Shown in pieces: positions 35,638 through 44,273 of a stretch of DNA of 64,000 nt (the stretch's first letter is position 1; each line of letters begins with the position of its first letter). The notes beneath the pieces are model-generated. The model made no database searches. It saw nothing but the letters and a program-made list of their open reading frames with translations, and was not told the origin of the DNA. Both the position numbers and the translations under genes were made by a program. The stretch is from G963665085 sp963665085 (GTDB lineage: Bacteria; Bacteroidota; Bacteroidia; Bacteroidales; JAAAOM01), in NCBI GenBank assembly GCA_963665085.2, contig CAXXXS010000001.1, positions 124,001 through 188,000 on the forward strand, in the 5' to 3' direction.

Positions 35638-36543
35638 ATGGCGAACTATACAATAAAGGATTTAGAGAATTTATCTGGTATAAAAGCTCATACTATAAGA
35701 ATCTGGGAAAAACGATATAAACTTGTTACCCCGGACAGAACTGCTACAAACATACGCTTATATAACGATAATGATTTAAAGAAACTTTTAAATATTTCTA
35801 TCCTGAACCGCAATGGTATAAAGATTTCGAAAATTGCCCAGATGTGCGAATCAGAATTAAGCGAAAAAATCAGTATCCTTTCACAAAACGCAAGTGACTC
35901 TGAAAGTCAGATTGAACGTTTAAGTGTTACGATGATAGAAATGGATGAAGATAAATTCGATGAGATAATTTCAAAATCCGTTTTCCAAATCGGTTTCGAG
36001 GAAACATTCATTAAAATAATCTATCCACTCTTTGTCCGTATAGGCGTAATGTGGCAAACAGGCACAATAAACCCGGCCCAGGAACATTTTATAGCCAATA
36101 TTATCCGCCAAAAATTACTTGTTGCTATTGAAGGACAAAAAGGAAGGGTTAAAAACGACAAACAAAAATTCTTAATTTTTCTACCAGAAGGAGAGCTTCA
36201 CGAACTGGGAGTCCTTTTTTACTCATTCTTAGCACAAAAACGCGGGCACAAGGTCATTTATCTTGGGCAATCTGTTCCGTTTAAAGATATTGTTGAAGTG
36301 GAAAAAATTCAAAAAACAGATTTCCTGCTTACGTCATTTTTTACTACACTTACTCCGGATGCCATAATAAAATATGTAAATAAATTAGCAGAAACATTTC
36401 CGCAAAAAATCATTTTTATCTCAGGAGGATATTCCAGTAATATCATTAATACGCCCCCCAAAAATGTTAGGTTGGTCCCCTTGCCTGAATTATTTATTGA
36501 GGAAATAGAAAAATTAAAGAGGCCGGCCTTTTCTCAAAGTTAA
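35638..36543 (+). CDS. MerR-family regulator with cobalamin-binding domain (CarH/LitR-like)
   Basis: An N-terminal MerR winged helix (residues 1-70; TIKDLENLSGIKAHTIRIWE, then YNDNDLKKL) is joined to a four-helix cap and a Rossmann B12-binding domain. The CarH hallmark W-x9-EH is present exactly as W139 to E149-H150, and the lower-ligand histidine lies at H188 in PEGELHELG. In CarH proteins, dark tetramers with adenosylcobalamin repress light-inducible genes and blue-green light releases them; the same photoswitch is inferred here. The effector could instead be cobalamin level itself. No carotenoid or photolyase gene is adjacent, so targets lie elsewhere. Confidence 0.9.
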   Translation: MANYTIKDLENLSGIKAHTIRIWEKRYKLVTPDRTATNIRLYNDNDLKKLLNISILNRNGIKISKIAQMCESELSEKISILSQNASDSESQIERLSVTMIEMDEDKFDEIISKSVFQIGFEETFIKIIYPLFVRIGVMWQTGTINPAQEHFIANIIRQKLLVAIEGQKGRVKNDKQKFLIFLPEGELHELGVLFYSFLAQKRGHKVIYLGQSVPFKDIVEVEKIQKTDFLLTSFFTTLTPDAIIKYVNKLAETFPQKIIFISGGYSSNIINTPPKNVRLVPLPELFIEEIEKLKRPAFSQS

Positions 36544-36599
36544 GTTATCAACATTAGCCTTTGCTACTCTTGAAAATACTTATCTTTGAACCTAAAAAC

Positions 36600-37880
36600 A
36601 TGGATATTGTCTTCTTATTTATCGGCTTAATTATTGGCTTTACCGCCTCTTGGTTTATCTATCGCAATAAGGAATCTGGCAGTAAATCAATCGAAGAAGA
36701 AAAAACTGCCCATCTCTCTGAAGAAATCAATCAACTTAAACAAAATATTGAAACAGAAAGAAATTCAGTTTTAGAATTAACCAGGAAACTGTCTGCCCAG
36801 GAGGCAATCAACCAAAATCAACAAGAAAAACTTATCGAGCAAAAAGAAGAGTTAAAAAGTCTGCACGAAAAACTTTCAGTTGAGTTTAAAAATATTGCCA
36901 ATGACATTTTAGAAGAAAAGTCCAAAAAATTCACAGAACTCAACAAAACCAACATTGGCGAATTATTAAAACCTCTTGGCGAAAAAATCAAAGATTTTGA
37001 AAAAAAAGTAGAAGAAACTTACGACAAAGAAGCCCAACAACGCTTTTCATTAAAAGAAGAGGTAAAACGTCTTGCCGAATTAAACCAGCAAGTCAGCAAA
37101 GAAGCTAACAACCTGACAAAAGCATTAAAAGGTGAATCTAAAACACAAGGTAATTGGGGAGAGGTTATCCTGGAAAGTATTCTTGAAAAATCGGGACTAG
37201 TAAAAAACCGCGAATATTTTGTCCAATCATCATTTACCGATGAACAAGGGAAAAAATCCCAGCCTGATATTATAGTATCTTATCCCGGCGAACGAAGTAT
37301 AATAATTGACTCAAAGGTTTCTCTAACAGCATACGAGAGATATGTAGCTTCAGAAGACGATGATGAAAAGGTAAAACATTTAAGAGATCATATTTCATCA
37401 ATTAAGAACCATATCACACAACTAAGCGCAAAAAATTACCAGGATATTTATCAACTACAAACACTTGATTTTGTAATGATGTTTATGCCAATCGAGCCTG
37501 CCTATTTTCTGGCTATCCAAAGCGACACAGATATTTGGAACTTCGCATACCAAAAACGCATACTCCTAATTTCCCCAACAAACCTTATTGCTGCATTAAA
37601 AATGATAGAAAGTATGTGGCGCCAGGAATATCAAAGCAGAAATGCACAGGAAATTGCCCAAAAAAGTGGTGATATGTACGATAAATTTGCCGGTTTAATA
37701 GACGATCTAATTACTGTTGGAAATCGTTTAAAATCAACAACAGGAGCATATGAAGATGCTATGAAAAAACTCCATACCGGAAAAGGCAACCTTATTAAAA
37801 GAGCGGATGAATTAAAAAGTCTTGGACTTAAAACAAAAAAAGATATCCCTCAATCCTTAATCGACAGAATAGAGGAATAA
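36600..37880 (+). CDS. rmuC: DNA recombination protein RmuC
   Basis: RmuC-family protein with an N-terminal membrane anchor (MDIVFLFIGLIIGFTASWFIY), a long coiled coil (about residues 30-170) and a C-terminal PD-(D/E)xK-like nuclease domain (GNWGEVILESILEKSGL, then QPDIIVSYPGERSIIIDSK, with the D and DSK catalytic residues). It limits DNA inversions between short repeats in E. coli; the biochemical role is not fully known. The start was moved 13 codons into the open frame to the hydrophobic anchor. It lies 56 nt after the MerR gene and may share its transcript. Confidence 0.93.
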   Translation: MDIVFLFIGLIIGFTASWFIYRNKESGSKSIEEEKTAHLSEEINQLKQNIETERNSVLELTRKLSAQEAINQNQQEKLIEQKEELKSLHEKLSVEFKNIANDILEEKSKKFTELNKTNIGELLKPLGEKIKDFEKKVEETYDKEAQQRFSLKEEVKRLAELNQQVSKEANNLTKALKGESKTQGNWGEVILESILEKSGLVKNREYFVQSSFTDEQGKKSQPDIIVSYPGERSIIIDSKVSLTAYERYVASEDDDEKVKHLRDHISSIKNHITQLSAKNYQDIYQLQTLDFVMMFMPIEPAYFLAIQSDTDIWNFAYQKRILLISPTNLIAALKMIESMWRQEYQSRNAQEIAQKSGDMYDKFAGLIDDLITVGNRLKSTTGAYEDAMKKLHTGKGNLIKRADELKSLGLKTKKDIPQSLIDRIEE

Positions 37881-37944
37881 CTCTTGTTGCTGGGTTTCGG
37901 GTTGCTTATCTTGAATTTTCGTGCCAATATTTAAAGTACAACTT

Positions 37945-37975
37945 CCAGTCTCTGGACTGGTATTATTCTTTTTTA
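37945..37975 (+). terminator. Weak intrinsic terminator after rmuC
   Basis: A 6-bp CCAGTC/GACTGG stem with a TCTG loop is followed by a T-rich tract ending in TTCTTTTTT. Placement 65 bp after the rmuC stop is right; the stem is short. Confidence 0.45.
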
Positions 37976-38009
37976 CTTATGACTTATAACTTCTTCATTT
38001 ATCGTTTAT

Positions 38010-38843
38010 CTATTCAAAAGCATTCATTTTTAACATCCCAATTTCTTTTTCATCAAGATAACGCCATTGTCCGCGTCTTAAATTTTTCTTAGTAAGACCA
38101 GCGAAATAAACCCTATCAAGTTTTGATACGCGGTATCCCAAATGCTCAAACATACGGCGAACAATTCTGTTTTTGCCAGAGTGAATTTCAACCCCAACTT
38201 GTTTCTTGTCATCAGGATCTGTATAACTAATCGCATCTGTCTGAATAAAACCATCTTCCAGCTCAATTCCTTCGTCAAGCTGTATCATATCATTTTTAGT
38301 AACCGGTTTATCCAGTGTAACCGAATATATTTTCTTTTTATTAAAACCAGGATGGGTTAACTTACTTGACAAATCTCCATCATTGGTAAAAAGCAAAACA
38401 CCCGTTGTATTTCTATCCAACCTACCAACAGGATATACCCTTTCCTTAACTTTATTCCGAAACAACTCGGTAACGATTTTTTTTGCGTGAGGATCCTCTA
38501 ATGTTGTTATATAATCTTTTGGTTTATTCATTAGAATGTAAACCTTCCGCTCTGATTTAATTCGTTCCCCATTGTAACGAACATCATCGCCAGGCTTCAC
38601 TTTTGAACCTAGTTCGCTAACAATCTCCCCATTAATTGTAACAAGGCCGGCCTGAATAAGATTATCAGCATCTCTTCGGGAACAAATTCCAGCATTGGCA
38701 AGAAATTTATTTAACCTTGTTGAATCATCCTTTTTTACCAGGACTGGTTTTTCTCTCTTTCTAAAAGGTTTTGATTTGAACCCGGTCTTAGGTTTTGAAC
38801 CATAAGTGCTTTTGGTATTTTTTCGTTCTGTCTTTTTCTGCAT
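38010..38843 (-). CDS. rRNA pseudouridine synthase (RsuA/RluB family)
   Basis: A basic N-terminal tail, an S4 RNA-binding domain (RLNKFLANAGICSRRDADNLI) and a pseudouridylase domain with the catalytic aspartate in YPVGRLDRNTTGVLLFTNDG, followed by HPGFNKKKIYSV. RluB modifies U2605 of 23S rRNA, RsuA U516 of 16S; this protein most resembles the RluB branch but the site is not certain. I start at MQKKTERK, ten codons inside the longest frame, because the extra residues look like leader. It is divergent from glmM with about 107 bp between starts. Confidence 0.93.
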   Translation of the reverse strand: MQKKTERKNTKSTYGSKPKTGFKSKPFRKREKPVLVKKDDSTRLNKFLANAGICSRRDADNLIQAGLVTINGEIVSELGSKVKPGDDVRYNGERIKSERKVYILMNKPKDYITTLEDPHAKKIVTELFRNKVKERVYPVGRLDRNTTGVLLFTNDGDLSSKLTHPGFNKKKIYSVTLDKPVTKNDMIQLDEGIELEDGFIQTDAISYTDPDDKKQVGVEIHSGKNRIVRRMFEHLGYRVSKLDRVYFAGLTKKNLRRGQWRYLDEKEIGMLKMNAFE

Positions 38844-38949
38844 AATTAAAAAATTGTGAACAAAAGTAAACATAAATTTAATGCTGCACGAATCAAACTA
38901 TAGCAAGAGTAACTATTATTTTTTTACTTTTATAATAAAATTACATGTT

Positions 38950-40338
38950 ATGACTTTAATAAAATCTATTTCGGGTATCAGGGGAACAATTGGAGGAAAA
39001 CCAGGAGAAGGATTAACACCTCTTGATATTATAAAATTTTCATCAGCTTATGGTAAATGGTTAAAAATGCAACATGCAGAAAAATCCATTAAAGTTGTTG
39101 TTGGCCGCGATGCACGAATATCCGGAGAAATGGTTATGAATCTTGTTAACCAAACACTCTGTTCAATGGGGATTGATGTTGTTTGTCTTGATTTTGCCAC
39201 AACACCAACAGTTGAAATTGCCGTACCTGAAGAAAAGGCGCAAGGAGGAATTATTCTAACAGCCAGCCATAACCCCCGAGAATGGAATGCATTAAAATTG
39301 TTAAATGAAAAAGGGGAATTTATTTCTGCAGCTGATGGCGAACTCCTATTAGAAATCGCTGAGAAAGAAGATTTTATTTATGAAAATATCGATAAAACGG
39401 GAATCATAAAATACTCAAAAGAATATGATGACATCCATATTCAAAAAATAATTGATTTAGATTTAGTTGATATTGATGCAATAAAAAAGGCAAATTATAC
39501 AATAGCGATTGACTGTGTTAATTCTGTAGGAGGTATTATTATCCCAAAACTTTTAAAGTCATTGGGTGTTAAAAATATCATTGAGCTTTATTGTGATCCT
39601 ACTGGTGAATTTCCGCATAACCCAGAGCCTCTTCCTGAACATCTATCAAAAATTTCATCTGTAGTTAAAGAACAAAATGCAGATCTTGGTTTTGTTGTTG
39701 ATCCTGATGTTGACCGTCTTGCAATAATAAATGAAGATGGTTCTATGTTTGGCGAAGAATATACTTTAGTTGCTGTATCTGATTATATTTTAAAACATAC
39801 TCCAGGAAATACAGTTTCAAACCTTTCTTCATCAAGGGCACTTAGGGATGTAACAAACAATTATGAAGGTTGTGAATACAATGCCGCAGCTGTTGGCGAG
39901 GTTAATGTTGTTTCTAAAATGAGAGAGACCAATGCCATTATTGGAGGAGAAGGAAATGGAGGAGTAATATATCCAGCTTTACACTCAGGTCGTGATGCTT
40001 TGGTGGGTATTGCCCTGTTTCTAAGTCAACTTGCTAAATCAGGACAAAAATGTTCTGCGCTAAGAGCAACATACCCAGAATATGTTATATCCAAAAACAA
40101 AATGCAACTAACTCCAGATATCGATGTTGACAAACTTCTTGTTACCGTAAAAGAGCATTTTAAAAACGAAAAAATCAATGATATTGACGGAGTAAAAATT
40201 GATTTTGAAAACGAATGGGTCCATCTCAGAAAATCGAATACTGAGCCTATTATAAGAATATATGCAGAAAGCAATTCTAAAGATGCAGCTGATGAGCTAG
40301 CAAATAAGGTTATTGGGGAGATTGAGAAATTATTATAA
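38950..40338 (+). CDS. glmM: Phosphoglucosamine mutase / phosphohexomutase
   Basis: Alpha-D-phosphohexomutase that probably converts glucosamine 6-phosphate to glucosamine 1-phosphate for UDP-GlcNAc synthesis. The active-site phosphoserine is S106 in ILTASHNPREWNALK, the metal loop VDPDVDRLAI lies near residue 250, the sugar-specificity loop GGEGNGGVI near 335, and the phosphate loop RKSNTEPIIRIY near the C terminus. The N terminus ISGIRGTIGG fits a start at MTLIKS, 23 codons inside the open frame. Assignment to glucosamine rather than mannose is inferred from Bacteroidota homologues; the family is firm. Confidence 0.88.
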   Translation: MTLIKSISGIRGTIGGKPGEGLTPLDIIKFSSAYGKWLKMQHAEKSIKVVVGRDARISGEMVMNLVNQTLCSMGIDVVCLDFATTPTVEIAVPEEKAQGGIILTASHNPREWNALKLLNEKGEFISAADGELLLEIAEKEDFIYENIDKTGIIKYSKEYDDIHIQKIIDLDLVDIDAIKKANYTIAIDCVNSVGGIIIPKLLKSLGVKNIIELYCDPTGEFPHNPEPLPEHLSKISSVVKEQNADLGFVVDPDVDRLAIINEDGSMFGEEYTLVAVSDYILKHTPGNTVSNLSSSRALRDVTNNYEGCEYNAAAVGEVNVVSKMRETNAIIGGEGNGGVIYPALHSGRDALVGIALFLSQLAKSGQKCSALRATYPEYVISKNKMQLTPDIDVDKLLVTVKEHFKNEKINDIDGVKIDFENEWVHLRKSNTEPIIRIYAESNSKDAADELANKVIGEIEKLL

Positions 40339-40343
40339 AAAAT

Positions 40344-40384
40344 AAAAGCTCTTGGCTGCACTTTAAACCATGCTGAGAGCTTTT
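40344..40384. terminator. Bidirectional terminator between glmM and the convergent OMP gene
   Basis: A 9-bp stem AAAAGCTCT/AGAGCTTTT with a 23-nt loop that can pair further (GGC/GCT). A-rich on one side and T-rich on the other, between two convergent stops. Confidence 0.65.
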
Positions 40385-40419
40385 AACATACAATTCCTAT
40401 AGAACAGCTTCTTTTCCAG

Positions 40420-41394
40420 TTATTTCAAAATCCCAATTTTTATTCCAGCAGTTGGGAGAACACCCGAGAAATCAATATTTTTCCAGTTCTTATAACGGGT
40501 AAAATGGCTTTCCTCATCATATTTACTCAAACGAATTGCTCCCCCTACATAAACATCAATTGAAACAACCCTTGAAACAGGCAACTGCCAACCGATAATC
40601 GCTCCACCAGAAAATATATTAAATCTTTGTTTTATTTCAACGTCTTTCCAAACGCCTTCTTCTTCATCGTAAACATTATCTATCCCAAGGCTATAAATAC
40701 GACGGAACAATCCTACGGGAGCAGCATATAGCCCGCTTGGAGCAGCAAAATTAGAGCGTACTTCAGGTAGAAGATAGTTTTTCCATTTTAAGGTAAAACC
40801 AAACCCCGATAATGTTTCGCTATTGTATACGTCATAATCACTTGTTGCTAAATTATAATAACTCATTTCCTGTTTATTAAGATACGCGTTAGAAATCCCA
40901 TTCTCTGTCGCATAAGTAGCCATGGCAGATAACTCAATTGAATTTTTATTATTTATAACCCGCTCTACAAATAATTCGAACGATCCCTCAAACACCCTGA
41001 CAGGATTTAACCCAATAGCATATTTAAAATACGATGGCGAAGACATATTTTGTTCTTCATTTTGAATGTAATTTAGTTTTTCATTCTTTTTTATCTTTTC
41101 ATTCTGCTTTTGTTGTTCTTCTATCATAACTTCAATCTGCTCAAAACGCTCGTTTAATTCTTGTGGCCTAAAATCTAACTGAGCTACTTTTTGATTTAAT
41201 TCATTAATTCGAAGATTTAATTCTTCGGGCTTTGTTTCCCATAATTTTATCTTTGAGTCAAGTAATTCCAGTTTAGAATTTATTAATTCTAACTTCAAGT
41301 CAGCCATACTCATTTTAATTGCTATGGAATCCTGAGAATAAGACAACATCATAAAACACAGGCTATAAACAACAGTTAGTAGTAATTTTTTCAT
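40420..41394 (-). CDS. Exported coiled-coil plus beta-barrel protein of unknown function
   Basis: 324 residues with signal peptide MKKLLLTVVYSLCFMMLSYSQ. Residues about 25-105 are a heptad-like coiled coil rich in Leu, Glu and Lys with near-repeats (LKLELINSKLELLDSKIKL, then two ELNxR/LNQK units). Residues about 115-324 are beta-rich, with barrel-type strands (YKAIGL-like, FGFTLKWKNYLLPEV, FSGGAIIGWQLPV) ending in IKIGILK. A periplasmic coiled coil joined to an outer-membrane barrel is the best reading; the barrel end is not a classical aromatic residue. It is divergent from the efflux adaptor gene. Confidence 0.7.
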   Translation of the reverse strand: MKKLLLTVVYSLCFMMLSYSQDSIAIKMSMADLKLELINSKLELLDSKIKLWETKPEELNLRINELNQKVAQLDFRPQELNERFEQIEVMIEEQQKQNEKIKKNEKLNYIQNEEQNMSSPSYFKYAIGLNPVRVFEGSFELFVERVINNKNSIELSAMATYATENGISNAYLNKQEMSYYNLATSDYDVYNSETLSGFGFTLKWKNYLLPEVRSNFAAPSGLYAAPVGLFRRIYSLGIDNVYDEEEGVWKDVEIKQRFNIFSGGAIIGWQLPVSRVVSIDVYVGGAIRLSKYDEESHFTRYKNWKNIDFSGVLPTAGIKIGILK

Positions 41395-41574
41395 GGTCTA
41401 ATAGATTTAATTGCTTTAGGTATATGATGAAAAATATTTAAGAAAGGTTGCTTTGTAGTACTCAGGTATAATTTTTGTAATGAAGACCTTTTAAAAATAT
41501 TATGTTGTAAATAACATATATTTATGCGATTTTTAACGCAGTAAATTACAAAAACTAAAAACATAACCTGAACC

Positions 41575-42933
41575 ATGAAAAAAAATACATGGATTGCCCT
41601 AGCTGTAATTGGAGTACTTATAATTTCTTTAATCATCTACAGTTCTTCTAGTTCCGACACAGAAAAAATTATAGAAACAGAAGTTGAAGAAGGCCCTTTT
41701 GAGGTGAGAGTTACTGTAACCGGTGAACTACAAGCAAAAAACTCAGTAGAAATAACAGCTCCACAACAAGAATTAAGAGAGATAAGAGTATTTGAGATAA
41801 CAATAGCGACTCTTGTTCCCGAAGGAACAGTGGTTGACTCTGGTGAAATTGTTGCCACTCTGGAACAAACTCAAGTTGAAAACGCTTTACGAGATACTGA
41901 AGAAGAAATAGAACAGGCAGAAGGAGATATTGAAAAAGCCAAAATCGACTCGTCTTTAGAATTACGTTCTCAAAGAGACCAGATACAGAATCTAAAATAC
42001 ACAATGGAAGAAGCTGAAATTACTCTTGAGCAATCTAAATATGAATCCCCTGCTGTAATCAGGCAGGCACAAATCACACTCGACAGGGCCAAAAGAGAAT
42101 ATAGCCAGGCAATCAATGCTTACGATCTAAAAGTTCAACAGTCGCGTGTTACTATACGCCAACAATCAATGCAACTTCAGAAAAAATTACGGACTAAAGA
42201 AAACATAATAAAAGCACAAGGAATGCTTGTAATAAAGGCACCTGCTCCTGGAATGGTTATATATGAAAAAGAAAGAGATGGAACAAAAAGAAAAGCAGGT
42301 TCACAGGCAAATATATGGCGCTCTGCAACTGTAGCAACCTTGCCAGATTTATCTATACTAACATCAAAAACATATGTAAATGAAATTGATATTAGCAAGA
42401 TAAAACAAGGACAATCAGTATTTATTGGGGTAGATGCTTTCCCTGAAAAAGAATTTACGGGAAAAGTAACTCAGGTTGCAAATATTGGAGAGCAACTTCC
42501 AAATGCCGACGCAAAGGTTTTTGAAGTTGAAATTACAATGAATGAAACAGACCCAATATTAAGACCTTCAATGACTACCAGCAACGCTATCATCACACAA
42601 ACATTTGAAAATGCAAAGTATCTGCCTCTTGAAGCGGTGCATAGCAACGATAGCCTTACCTTTGTTTACACAAAAAACAACACTAAAAAACTTGTTCTTC
42701 TTGGAGAATCAAACGAAAACAGCATTATAGTCGAGAAAGGATTAGACACAGGAGATAAGGTATTGTTATCTGTACCCGAAAACACTGAAAGCTACAAATA
42801 CGACAACGTAGAATTAGTCGAAGAAATTAAAGCCCGTTTATCAGAAAAAGAAAAAGTAGAAGAAGTACAAGAAAAGAGTGCTCCAGAAGAAAAAAGAAGA
42901 CCTCGTAACCCTCAACAACCAATGCAGCGATGA
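41575..42933 (+). CDS. Periplasmic adaptor (MacA/HlyD-type membrane-fusion protein)
   Basis: A single N-terminal membrane helix (WIALAVIGVLIISLIIY), a lipoyl/beta-barrel half (TVTGELQAKNSVEITAP), a long alpha-helical hairpin (about residues 100-205, with a run of EEIEQAEGDIEKAK heptads), the second lipoyl half (IKAPAPGMVIYEK) and the membrane-proximal barrel. It would bridge an inner-membrane transporter and the TolC duct encoded two genes downstream. It has a Glu/Lys/Pro-rich C-terminal tail of about 25 residues. It starts the three-gene operon, coupled to the next gene by ATGA. Confidence 0.92.
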   Translation: MKKNTWIALAVIGVLIISLIIYSSSSSDTEKIIETEVEEGPFEVRVTVTGELQAKNSVEITAPQQELREIRVFEITIATLVPEGTVVDSGEIVATLEQTQVENALRDTEEEIEQAEGDIEKAKIDSSLELRSQRDQIQNLKYTMEEAEITLEQSKYESPAVIRQAQITLDRAKREYSQAINAYDLKVQQSRVTIRQQSMQLQKKLRTKENIIKAQGMLVIKAPAPGMVIYEKERDGTKRKAGSQANIWRSATVATLPDLSILTSKTYVNEIDISKIKQGQSVFIGVDAFPEKEFTGKVTQVANIGEQLPNADAKVFEVEITMNETDPILRPSMTTSNAIITQTFENAKYLPLEAVHSNDSLTFVYTKNNTKKLVLLGESNENSIIVEKGLDTGDKVLLSVPENTESYKYDNVELVEEIKARLSEKEKVEEVQEKSAPEEKRRPRNPQQPMQR

Positions 42934-44273
42934 AAAGGTACGTTCATGATATTAACATAGCTTTTGAATCTATTATAGCCAATAAATTAAAATCGATACT
43001 AACCGGGCTTGGAATTATCTTTGGCGTTGCAGCTGTTATTAGCATGCTGGCTATTGGAAAAGGGGCAAAACAAGAAATTCTAGAACAAATAAAAATGGTT
43101 GGTGTAAATAATATAGTAATAACACCAATTGTTGAAGCTAAAGATGAAGACAGCGAATCTGACGATGTTGATGGATTAGATAAAAACAAATTTTCTCCCG
43201 GATTAACATTGTTGGATATGGAAGCGATTAAGGAAGTATTACCAACAATTGAAAAAATAAGCCCTGAGATTGTTTTAAATTCGTTTGTAGTCCAGAATGG
43301 AAAAAGAGAGGCTGCAAAAATATTAGGTGTATCCAGAGAGTATTTTGATTTATATAATCTCCCCATGGAGCAAGGCGAAATATTCAGTGATATACAGGAA
43401 GAAAACGGAATCCCAGTTTGTATTATCGGGGGAAATATTCGGGCTAAATTTTTCAATAAAGAAAATCCTATAGGAAAATACATCAAATTCGGTTCTGTTT
43501 GGCTGAAAGTAATAGGGGTTTTAGAAAAAACAACAGTTACGCTTTCAGGCTTTGAAAATACGGGGATAAATGTATTTAACGATAACATTTACATCCCTGC
43601 AAAAACAATGTTAATGCGATTTCAGAACCGGGCATTGGTAACACAAAGAAATGTTGTTGTGACTGCAACAGGAAGAGGATTTGGTATGAGTGTTACGCCT
43701 TCGCAAAATACGTCGTCAAACTATCATCAGTTAGACCGAATTATCGTTCAGGTTAAAGAATCTGAAGATCTTTCGCCAACTGCCGAGGTGTTAAGCCGTA
43801 TGCTCATTCGAAGACATCAGGAAAAAAAAGATTTTGAAATTACAATTCCTGAACTTTTATTAAAACAAGAGCAACGCACTAAAGATATTTTCAATATTGT
43901 CCTCGGGGCCATTGCCAGTATTTCCCTTTTGGTTGGTGGGATAGGCATTATGAATATTATGTTTGCATCAGTAATGGAACGAATAAAAGAAATTGGAACC
44001 CGTTTGGCTATTGGCGCAAAAAAACAAGATATTGTTGTCCAGTTTTTATCTGAAGCTATATTAATTAGTGTGACAGGAGGATTAATTGGTGTTATTTTAG
44101 GAATAATATTATCACAACTCATCAAACACTTTGCAGATATTAATACGATTGTATCCCCTGTTGGTGTAATAATTTCTTTTTTTGTTTCTGCGTCGGTAGG
44201 AGTAATATTTGGTTATGCCCCTGCAAAAAGAGCCTCAGAAAAAGATCCTATAGAATCTCTTCGATATGAATAA
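42930..44273 (+). CDS. MacB/FtsX-type ABC transporter permease
   Basis: 447-residue permease with the MacB fold: first helix (IIANKLKSILTGLGIIFGVAAVISML), a large periplasmic domain (about residues 50-300) and three C-terminal helices beginning with LLVGGIGIMNIMFASVMERIKEIGTR, the conserved coupling segment that contacts the ATPase. No nucleotide-binding domain is part of the chain, and none lies elsewhere in the operon, so a separate ATPase must be recruited. The complex probably drives mechanotransmission or export of a peptide, lipid or antibiotic through the TolC protein. Confidence 0.93.
   Translation: MKRYVHDINIAFESIIANKLKSILTGLGIIFGVAAVISMLAIGKGAKQEILEQIKMVGVNNIVITPIVEAKDEDSESDDVDGLDKNKFSPGLTLLDMEAIKEVLPTIEKISPEIVLNSFVVQNGKREAAKILGVSREYFDLYNLPMEQGEIFSDIQEENGIPVCIIGGNIRAKFFNKENPIGKYIKFGSVWLKVIGVLEKTTVTLSGFENTGINVFNDNIYIPAKTMLMRFQNRALVTQRNVVVTATGRGFGMSVTPSQNTSSNYHQLDRIIVQVKESEDLSPTAEVLSRMLIRRHQEKKDFEITIPELLLKQEQRTKDIFNIVLGAIASISLLVGGIGIMNIMFASVMERIKEIGTRLAIGAKKQDIVVQFLSEAILISVTGGLIGVILGIILSQLIKHFADINTIVSPVGVIISFFVSASVGVIFGYAPAKRASEKDPIESLRYE

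Noticed and set aside
42944..43588. 214-codon minus-strand frame within the permease gene
   Set aside because: Antisense to a gene with firm MacB-type motifs and no recognisable protein features of its own.
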